A stretch of DNA of 12,393 bases from positions 1-12,393 of the forward strand of contig JAFRUW010000070.1 of NCBI GenBank assembly GCA_017438675.1, in the 5' to 3' direction. A program made the position numbers and the translations under genes. This stretch comes from Oscillospiraceae bacterium. GTDB lineage: Bacteria; Bacillota; Clostridia; Oscillospirales; Oscillospiraceae. Below the pieces are notes generated by a model. The model ran no database searches, was not told the DNA's origin, and saw only the letters and a list, made by a program, of their open reading frames with translations. Within the stretch, counting starts at the first letter, position 1. Each line of letters opens with the position of its first letter. This document shows positions 7,220 through 12,393 of this stretch, in pieces.

Positions 7220-7759
7220 TCAGGAATAAATGTATTCTTTAAGAACGCCTATATATGGGAGATTGCGGTACTTTTCACCGTAGTCAAGGCCGTAGCCGAC
7301 AATGAACTCGTCGGGGCATATAAATCCCACATAGTCCGCCACAACACCGGTCCTGCGGCGGGAAGGCTTGTCAAGGAGGGTACATATCTTTATGGAAGCG
7401 GGTTTGCGCATGGAGAGATAGTTTATGAGATACGCCAGCGTCAGTCCCGAGTCCAGAATGTCCTCCACAAGGACGACGTCACGGTTCTCGATGTTGTATG
7501 ACAGGTCCTTTGTGATCTTAACGACGCCTGTTGACGTGGTGCTTTTGCCGTAGGACGACACCGTCATAAAATCCATGTGGCAGTAAATGTCCAGCTCACG
7601 CATGAGATCGGCCATAAAAATGAAGGAGCCCTTCAGGACGCTGACGAAAAGAGGAAACTTGTCCTTGTAATCATGATTGAACTGTTCTCCCAGCGCATGG
7701 ATCCTCTCCTTAAGCTCTTCAGCCGTAAAGTATACCCTTTCAATATCCTCGTGTATCAT
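7220..7759 (-). CDS. hpt: Hypoxanthine(-guanine) phosphoribosyltransferase
   Basis: Purine salvage enzyme: converts hypoxanthine or guanine plus PRPP to IMP or GMP in the cytoplasm. It is 179 residues, the usual bacterial size. The LKGS loop is 42-45, the flexible-loop SSYG is 68-71, and the PRPP-binding motif VLVEDILDSGLT is 96-107 with acidic Glu99/Asp100 and catalytic-base candidate Asp103. Lys131 in LLDKPSRR is the expected purine contact, and VGYGLDY lies near the C terminus. The frame is open further upstream, to 7831, but the ATG at 7759 has an AAAGG-type ribosome binding site (7769-7775, nine bases away) and gives the family's usual N terminus. The upstream part of the frame overlaps a strong promoter. 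Order tilS-hpt-ftsH is the classic Firmicute arrangement. Confidence 0.96.
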   Translation of the reverse strand: MIHEDIERVYFTAEELKERIHALGEQFNHDYKDKFPLFVSVLKGSFIFMADLMRELDIYCHMDFMTVSSYGKSTTSTGVVKITKDLSYNIENRDVVLVEDILDSGLTLAYLINYLSMRKPASIKICTLLDKPSRRRTGVVADYVGFICPDEFIVGYGLDYGEKYRNLPYIGVLKEYIYS

Positions 7760-7802
7760 TTTTTCTCGACCTTTCTTTTTGTCCTTTGTTTTGCAAACAT
7801 TT

Positions 7803-7831
7803 ATTATATATAACCGACGGGAAAAATTCAA
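7803..7831 (-). promoter_or_regulatory. Strong sigma-A-type promoter candidate for hpt-ftsH
   Basis: Reading the minus strand, TTGAAT (7831-7826) is followed after exactly 17 bases by a perfect TATAAT (7808-7803). It lies wholly within the 81-base gap between the tilS stop (7841) and the hpt start (7759). The predicted transcript start, near 7796, leaves a leader of about 37 bases containing the hpt ribosome binding site. This suggests hpt-ftsH can be transcribed apart from the upstream genes. Confidence 0.72.
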
Positions 7832-7840
7832 TCGGTATTT

Positions 7841-9160
7841 TTACACTTCCTCGGCTGTAACAAAAAGCGCCCTGTCGCCTGTACCGGCAACCGTCCTGGG
7901 ATCCTGACCGAGGCCAAGGGCAGCGATCACTCCCCCGTCATCCTGGAACACGGGAACAAGGGATCTTCTGCTGGGAGGGATGCGCTCCTCGATCATCAGC
8001 TTTTTGAGAGTTTTGGTCACATTCCTGCCGGCGACAGTCAATCTGTCGCCCTCTTTTCTCGGCCTGACAGTTATTGTACCACACAAACCCTCGGTTTTGA
8101 ACATAAAAGAATTGAAAGATTTGTTAAATTTTCTATCGCACCACTGTTCTCTGCACCTAAATCGCAGCCCCAGCTCCGGTATTACGCGGTCGAAGCCGTC
8201 ATAAATACCGAAGGGTTCAAATCCCCCGGGATCGTCACAGTCGGTGAAATACAGCCTGTCGTATTCAACGACTGCCCTGCACGCCGTGAGATCAACGCTT
8301 CCCGACGCTTCACCGCTTTTTACAAGCCTTAAAACGCTTTCGGTCTGCACCCGGGACATGCCCGCGGGAGCGAGCTTCCTCACCACCCGGGACGCGACGG
8401 CCTCCGGCAGTTCTCTCAGCTTCTTAACCGTTACGCCTTCGCTTAAAACGCCTTCCGCCGCATCGTCAAGGCAATCCCTGTCGGCGGAAAGCAGTTTTAT
8501 CATGTCTTCCACGGAATCCGTCAGCCCGGGGTTTATCTCTTTCAACGCCGGTATCACGCTGTGGCGGATGCGGTTCCTTGTGTAATCGTCCGATTCGTTT
8601 GTGCTGTCCTCCACATGGGGTATGCCGTTATCGGAAAGGTACGTCTCGATCTCCGCTCTTGAGACCGCAAGCAGCGGTCTTATTATCATTCCCCTCACAG
8701 GCGGGATGCCGCACAGTCCGTTGATGCCCGTCCCCCGGAGGAGGTTCATTATCACCGTCTCGCAGTTGTCGTCCCCGTTGTGGGCGGTGGCAATGCGGGA
8801 CGCGCCTGTTTCCCCGCTCACCCTGTAAAAGAAATCGTAGCGGAGTTTTCGCCCCGCTTCCTCAGTGCCCATACCGCTGCCTTTCGCGTATTTTAACACG
8901 TCTTCCCGGCCCACATGGCAGGGCACTCCTATTTTTTCACACTGTTCAAGAACAAACCTCTCGTCCCTGTCGGCTTCCCTGCCCCGCAGCATGTGGTTAA
9001 AATGCGCCGCCTGAACCTGAAAGCCCCGCTCTTTCCCAAGGGAAACGAGCACGTGGAGAAGGCACATGGAATCGGCGCCTCCGGAAACCGCGGCCAAAAC
9101 GGTACCGCTGTCCGGAAGCATACCGTATTTATCTGCAAAAGATACTGTCTTTTTAAGCAT
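7841..9160 (-). CDS. tilS: tRNA(Ile)-lysidine synthase
   Basis: Modifies cytidine 34 of the CAU-anticodon tRNA-Ile to lysidine using ATP, switching its identity from Met to Ile; essential in most bacteria. It is 439 residues, within the family's range. The N-type ATP pyrophosphatase P-loop SGGADS is 26-31. TAHNGDDNCET (125-135) corresponds to the family AHHxDDQxET motif, with Asn for the second His and Asn for Gln. RGTGINGL (142-149), RPLL (161-164) and EDSTNESDDYTRNRIRH (184-200) complete the catalytic domain. The C-terminal tRNA-binding domain is recognisable from about 361 (GTITVRPRKEGDRL... TLKKLMIEERIPPSRR). The ATG overlaps the dnaB stop by one base (TGATG), implying translational coupling. 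A GAGGG-like site lies just upstream inside dnaB. Confidence 0.96.
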   Translation of the reverse strand: MLKKTVSFADKYGMLPDSGTVLAAVSGGADSMCLLHVLVSLGKERGFQVQAAHFNHMLRGREADRDERFVLEQCEKIGVPCHVGREDVLKYAKGSGMGTEEAGRKLRYDFFYRVSGETGASRIATAHNGDDNCETVIMNLLRGTGINGLCGIPPVRGMIIRPLLAVSRAEIETYLSDNGIPHVEDSTNESDDYTRNRIRHSVIPALKEINPGLTDSVEDMIKLLSADRDCLDDAAEGVLSEGVTVKKLRELPEAVASRVVRKLAPAGMSRVQTESVLRLVKSGEASGSVDLTACRAVVEYDRLYFTDCDDPGGFEPFGIYDGFDRVIPELGLRFRCREQWCDRKFNKSFNSFMFKTEGLCGTITVRPRKEGDRLTVAGRNVTKTLKKLMIEERIPPSRRSLVPVFQDDGGVIAALGLGQDPRTVAGTGDRALFVTAEEV

Positions 9161-10512
9161 CAGTATTCATCACCCTCGTCGTGACGGGTTTCCAGAGATG
9201 TAAACCGTGTAAACTGAGGCATCCAGCCCAGCTTTATCGTGCCGGTCTGACCCCTGCGGTTTTTAAGGATGATGCACTCCGCCACGTTCTGCTCCTCGGT
9301 CTCCTTGTTATAGTAATCATCACGGTAGAGGCCGAGAACTATATCCGCGTCCTGCTCGATGGCGCCGGATTCTCTCAGGTCGGAGAGCATGGGGCGCTTG
9401 TTTGTTCGTGATTCGTTGGCGCGGGAAAGCTGGCTTAAGCAGATAACGGGTACATTCAGCTCCTTTGCCATGATCTTAAGCATACGGCTTATGTCGCTGA
9501 CCACCTGCTGGCGGTTCTCATTAGTGTATCCCGTGTTCCCGCCGGAGGACTGCATGAGCTGGAGATAGTCGATGACCACAAGGCCCAGATTCTGGAGCCT
9601 GCGGCACTGGGCGTTCATATCAGCCACGGAAAGGGTGGAATTGTCGTCGATCTTCAGGTCGGATTTGCTTATCTGACCGGCCATCTTGCCTATTCTTTCC
9701 CAATCGCCGTCGGAAAGCCTGCCGGTCTGGAGCTTCTGGCTGTCTATTGCGGCCTCGCCTGACAGGAGCCTCATACAGAGCTGCTCCTTTGACATTTCCA
9801 GCGAAAACACCGCCACCGTCTTCCCGGAGTTTTTCGCCACATTGAGGGCGATATTCAGTGCAAGGCTGGTCTTGCCCATGCCGGGTCGGGAGGCAATGAG
9901 TATGAGGTCGGATTTGTTGAGGCCCATGATGGAATTGTCCAGATCTATAAAGCCCGTAGGGATCCCCGGAAGCTTGTCCTTGCTTCTGGACGCCTTAAGA
10001 AGATTCTCATAGACCTCCGCCATGACGACGGATATCTCCTCAAGGCCGCCGTTGGATCTTCCCTGCCTGAGGGCGTAGATCCGCTTTTCCGCCACTTCAA
10101 GGACCTCCATGGCGCTGCCCTCCTCCATGGCAAGGGCGGCGACACCGCTGCCCACCTCCGCGATCCTGCGGAGAAGGGCCTTGTCCCTGACGATGGAGGC
10201 GTATTCCATGACGTTTACGGCTGTGGGGGTGATGTTCATCAGGTCAAGGATATACTGAGAGGACACACCCTCTTCGAATGTGCCTTTTATCTTCATCTGC
10301 TCCAGCACCGTCACCGGGTCAACCACCATAGAGAAGCTGAACATGGAGTAAATCGTCTCGTATATTTCCTGATTCGCCCTGACATAGAAGTCATCGGGCT
10401 TCAGCATGCCGATCACGTTGGGGACGCACCGGGCGTCGATGAGCATACTGCCCAACACCGCCTGCTCCGCCTCCGTACTGTGGGGCATTTGCCTTGTAAG
10501 TAGCTCGTCCAA
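9160..10512 (-). CDS. dnaB: Replicative DNA helicase DnaB (DnaC in Bacillus)
   Basis: Hexameric 5'-3' helicase that unwinds DNA at the replication fork. It is 450 residues, standard for the family. The N-terminal primase-interacting domain is about 8-110 (PHSTEAEQAVLGSML at 10-24). The RecA-like domain starts near 180: Walker A SRPGMGKT is 208-215, the catalytic Glu is in FSLEMS (Glu239), Walker B LVVIDYLQL has Asp315, SQLSRANE is 360-367, LSDLRESGAIEQDADI is 376-391, and the arginine-finger region is KNRRGQTG at 417-424. No intein or insertion is seen. The start is TTG at 10512, supported by an AGAGGT site seven bases upstream and by the MDELLxRQMPHS opening; the ATG at codon 9 would clip this conserved opening and has no better site. 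It follows rplI by 40 bases and overlaps tilS by one base. Confidence 0.97.
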   Translation of the reverse strand: MDELLTRQMPHSTEAEQAVLGSMLIDARCVPNVIGMLKPDDFYVRANQEIYETIYSMFSFSMVVDPVTVLEQMKIKGTFEEGVSSQYILDLMNITPTAVNVMEYASIVRDKALLRRIAEVGSGVAALAMEEGSAMEVLEVAEKRIYALRQGRSNGGLEEISVVMAEVYENLLKASRSKDKLPGIPTGFIDLDNSIMGLNKSDLILIASRPGMGKTSLALNIALNVAKNSGKTVAVFSLEMSKEQLCMRLLSGEAAIDSQKLQTGRLSDGDWERIGKMAGQISKSDLKIDDNSTLSVADMNAQCRRLQNLGLVVIDYLQLMQSSGGNTGYTNENRQQVVSDISRMLKIMAKELNVPVICLSQLSRANESRTNKRPMLSDLRESGAIEQDADIVLGLYRDDYYNKETEEQNVAECIILKNRRGQTGTIKLGWMPQFTRFTSLETRHDEGDEY

Positions 10513-10518
10513 AATAAT

Positions 10519-10524
10519 GACCTC
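10519..10524 (-). promoter_or_regulatory. Ribosome binding site supporting the TTG start of dnaB
   Basis: On the minus strand AGAGGT/GAGGTC lies seven bases before the TTG at 10512. This good spacing favours TTG over the internal ATG eight codons later. Confidence 0.65.
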
Positions 10525-10538
10525 TGTTTCCGTTATGT

Positions 10539-10567
10539 ATAATAACCGTCTTTTACTTCTCTGTCAC
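10539..10567 (-). promoter_or_regulatory. Candidate sigma-A promoter for dnaB-tilS
   Basis: On the minus strand, GTGACA (10567-10562, 5 of 6 matches to TTGACA) is separated by 17 bases from TATTAT (10544-10539, 5 of 6 to TATAAT). The -35 word overlaps the last codons of rplI and the -10 lies in the 40-base rplI-dnaB gap. Predicted start is near 10532, giving a leader of about 20 bases that still includes the dnaB ribosome binding site. Good words and ideal spacing, but no experimental support. Confidence 0.5.
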
Positions 10568-10999
10568 GATAACATGGATCACGCCGCTGATCTCGTAGCC
10601 CAGGCGGCACTTCACATCATAGGAGCCGTAGGATTTGATGGGCTCGTTCTGTACGATCTTGTGCTTTTCGATGTCGATGCTGAACTGGGACTTCAGTGCG
10701 TCGGAAATCTCCTTTGATGTAACTGCGCCGAAGAGCTTCCCGGCGGAGCCTGCCTTGGCGGGGATCTTTACAACGATGGAATCCAGCTTTTCCGCGATGA
10801 CCTTCGCGTTGGCCTTATCCCTTTCTATCTGGGCAAGGCGGGCCTTTTCCGCCACCTTCATGGCGTTCAGGTTGTCCGTTGTGGCCGCCACCGCCAGCTT
10901 TCGCGGGAGCAGATAGTTTCTGGCGTAACCGTCGGAAACGTCCACCATCTGGCCTTTTTTCCCCTGACCTTTAATATCCTGTTGTAAAATGACTTTCAT
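10553..10999 (-). CDS. rplI: Large-subunit ribosomal protein bL9
   Basis: Protein of the 50S subunit; binds 23S rRNA with its N domain and reaches out along the subunit with its C domain. It is 148 residues, the usual length. The family signature GQGKKGQMVDVSDGYARNYLLP occupies about 11-32, including the G-Y-x-x-N-Y-L core. A long Lys/Ala/Glu-rich helix (about 41-75) links to the C-terminal domain, which includes GKLFGAVTSKEI (88-99). The frame is open to 11038, but the ATG at 10999 has a near-perfect AAAGGAGG eight bases away and gives the conserved MKVILQQDIKG opening. The first 29 bases overlap the 3' end of gdpP in another frame, so the two are probably co-transcribed. Confidence 0.98.
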   Translation of the reverse strand: MKVILQQDIKGQGKKGQMVDVSDGYARNYLLPRKLAVAATTDNLNAMKVAEKARLAQIERDKANAKVIAEKLDSIVVKIPAKAGSAGKLFGAVTSKEISDALKSQFSIDIEKHKIVQNEPIKSYGSYDVKCRLGYEISGVIHVIVTEK

Positions 11000-12392
11000 T
11001 GTATGTGCCTCCTTTATTTGTCTGGTCGTCTTCCTCAAGATATTCGTCCACCACCATGAACAGCTCAGAAATGACCTCGTTCATGGTCTTGCCCCTGATC
11101 TGGGCCCCGGCGGTGGACTTGTTGCCGCCGCCGCCCAGCTTTTCAAGGATCACCTGGACGTTTATCCGGCCGATGGAGCGGGCGGATATATCTATGGAAT
11201 CCTTTCCTCTGAATATTACGAAGGATGTATGTATGCCGGAAATATTTAGAAGCTCATCCGCCGCCTGGGCAGCGATGACCCTGTCCTCGGTGGTGTCAGT
11301 CGCGGCAAAGGCGATGCTGTCCTTGTATATCTTGGCGTTCTGGATGATGGAATATCTCTCCACCGCCGTCTTGAAATCGGACTGGAGAAGCCTCTTCACC
11401 TCGGTGGTGTCGGCTCCCGCTCTCTTTAGGTAGGCCGCCGCTTCAAAGGTGCGGCTTCCCGTTCTCAGGGTGAAGCTCTTGGTATCAAGGACGATACCGG
11501 AAAGGAGCGCCTCCGCCTCGTAGCGGAGTATATCAGACGGCTCGAGTATGTACTGCAAAAGCTCAGTCACCAGCTCGCTGGCGGAGGAGGCGTAGGGCTC
11601 ATGGAATGTGAGAGCAGCGTTCTGGATATAGCTTGCTGCCCTGCGGTGGTGGTCAATGACCGCAAGCCTGTTTACCGACATGAGGAGGTCCTGGGACTCC
11701 ACCTGGTCCGGTCTGTTGGTGTCCACCACAATGAGAAGGCTTGAGCCCGTTATCTCGACCATGGCCTGCTGGGGTGATATGAACACACCTGCGTATTCCG
11801 GCAGTGTGAGCATGCGGCTTATAAGTGTCTTGGAGGCGTTTTTCTCCACGTCGATGACGATGTGAACGGGCTTCCCCTTCTTCCGCGCTGCGCAGCAAAG
11901 GCCCACGGCGGAACCCACGCTGTCAAGATCGGCGTACTTGTGGCCCATGATGTAAACGCCGGAGGATTCCTTTATGAGATTGTTCAGGGAGTTGGCCATG
12001 ACCCTTGAGCGGACCTTGGTGTGCTTTTCATGCTCGGAGGTCTTGCCGCCGAAGAACTCGAAGTTCAGCCTGTTCTTGATCACGGCCTGATCTCCGCCTC
12101 TGGACAGGGCCATGTCGATACCCAGAGAAGCGAACTGGAAAGCCTCCTCAAAGCTCCTTCCGTCCCTGCCGATACCGATGCTGACGGTGGCGGGAATGCC
12201 CCTGGGGTTCATGACTTCCTTGACGGAATCAAGGAGCGAGAACCGCTTGTCTATAAAGCCCTTCAGGTACCGTTCCTCGAAAATGAACAGGTAACGGTCT
12301 CTGTCGTATTTGTTGAGGTAACCGCTGACGCCTGCGGCCCAGTCGCCTATCCTGTCGTCAAGCTCGGATATGATGGCCGATTTTTCCTTGTC
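10971..12392 (-). CDS. gdpP: GdpP-type cyclic-di-AMP phosphodiesterase (DHH/DHHA1), 5'-truncated by window edge
   Basis: Membrane phosphodiesterase that hydrolyses c-di-AMP to pApA and so tunes osmotic, potassium and cell-wall balance in Firmicutes. The frame is open to the right edge, giving 473 residues of a family usually about 650-670; the membrane segments, PAS domain and the beginning of the GGDEF-like domain are missing. Numbering from the first visible codon: the degenerate GGDEF domain spans about 1-115, with DRY (32-34) where GGDEF would be. DHH domain metal motifs are HKYADLD (151-157), Asp224 (VVDTN), DHH at 247-249 and Asp303 (VLDTK). The DHHA1 domain ends with GGGGN (420-424), where family members usually have GGGGH. 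The metal ligands look intact, so activity is likely. The 3' end carries the rplI Shine-Dalgarno and overlaps its first codons. Order gdpP-rplI-dnaB is a standard Firmicute arrangement (yybT-rplI-dnaC in Bacillus). Confidence 0.95.
   Translation of the reverse strand, partial: DKEKSAIISELDDRIGDWAAGVSGYLNKYDRDRYLFIFEERYLKGFIDKRFSLLDSVKEVMNPRGIPATVSIGIGRDGRSFEEAFQFASLGIDMALSRGGDQAVIKNRLNFEFFGGKTSEHEKHTKVRSRVMANSLNNLIKESSGVYIMGHKYADLDSVGSAVGLCCAARKKGKPVHIVIDVEKNASKTLISRMLTLPEYAGVFISPQQAMVEITGSSLLIVVDTNRPDQVESQDLLMSVNRLAVIDHHRRAASYIQNAALTFHEPYASSASELVTELLQYILEPSDILRYEAEALLSGIVLDTKSFTLRTGSRTFEAAAYLKRAGADTTEVKRLLQSDFKTAVERYSIIQNAKIYKDSIAFAATDTTEDRVIAAQAADELLNISGIHTSFVIFRGKDSIDISARSIGRINVQVILEKLGGGGNKSTAGAQIRGKTMNEVISELFMVVDEYLEEDDQTNKGGTYNESHFTTGY
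11008..11015 (-). promoter_or_regulatory. rplI Shine-Dalgarno embedded in gdpP
   Basis: AAAGGAGG on the minus strand, eight bases before the rplI ATG, lies within the last codons of gdpP. It is the strongest ribosome binding site in the window and fits the high demand for a ribosomal protein. Confidence 0.85.
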
Positions 12393-12393
12393 G

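Noticed and set aside
7760..7831. N-terminal extension of hpt by 24 residues
   Set aside because: It would put coding sequence across a near-consensus promoter and add a Lys-rich stretch not seen in the family; the ATG at 7759 has a ribosome binding site at proper spacing.

Overview
The window is a stretch of chromosome from a GC-rich (roughly 55-60 % by eye) anaerobic Firmicute. A Clostridia member near Oscillospiraceae/Ruminococcaceae is my best guess. The reasons are a single-chain pyruvate:ferredoxin oxidoreductase, Shine-Dalgarno-led genes with some TTG starts, the Firmicute set gdpP-rplI-dnaB joined to tilS-hpt-ftsH, and short GC-rich palindromes of a kind I associate with gut Clostridia. 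Taxonomy is inference only.

Layout. (1) Positions 2-2917, plus strand: the C-terminal 971 residues of nifJ (pyruvate:ferredoxin oxidoreductase), cut by the window edge. (2) Positions 2918-3566: a 649-base spacer with no credible gene but many hairpins and inverted or direct repeats, then an AT-rich stretch that probably holds a promoter, and a leader hairpin. (3) Positions 3567-5138, plus: a COG2509-type FAD-dependent dehydrogenase of unknown function. (4) Positions 5147-5178: a strong hairpin between convergent genes, probably a terminator for both strands. (5) Positions 5200-12392, minus strand: six co-directional genes in transcription order gdpP (cut by the right edge), rplI, dnaB, tilS, hpt, ftsH. 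The gdpP-rplI pair overlaps by 29 nt and dnaB-tilS by 1 nt (TGATG). The other gaps are 28-81 nt. Two candidate sigma-A promoters lie inside the cluster, ahead of dnaB and ahead of hpt.

How the genes fit together. The minus-strand cluster is core housekeeping: c-di-AMP breakdown (GdpP), ribosome large subunit (bL9), replication fork helicase (DnaB), tRNA-Ile decoding (TilS), purine salvage (Hpt) and membrane protein quality control (FtsH). The plus-strand nifJ is central fermentative metabolism. Its FAD-enzyme neighbour has no assigned role, and its own leader suggests it is expressed apart from nifJ.

I did not find a clearly new biological system. The parts most worth a second look are the repeat-laden spacer at 2918-3566, the uncharacterised flavoprotein beside it, the Asn in place of the usual His in the GdpP DHHA1 glycine motif, and the two internal promoters that may split the six-gene cluster.
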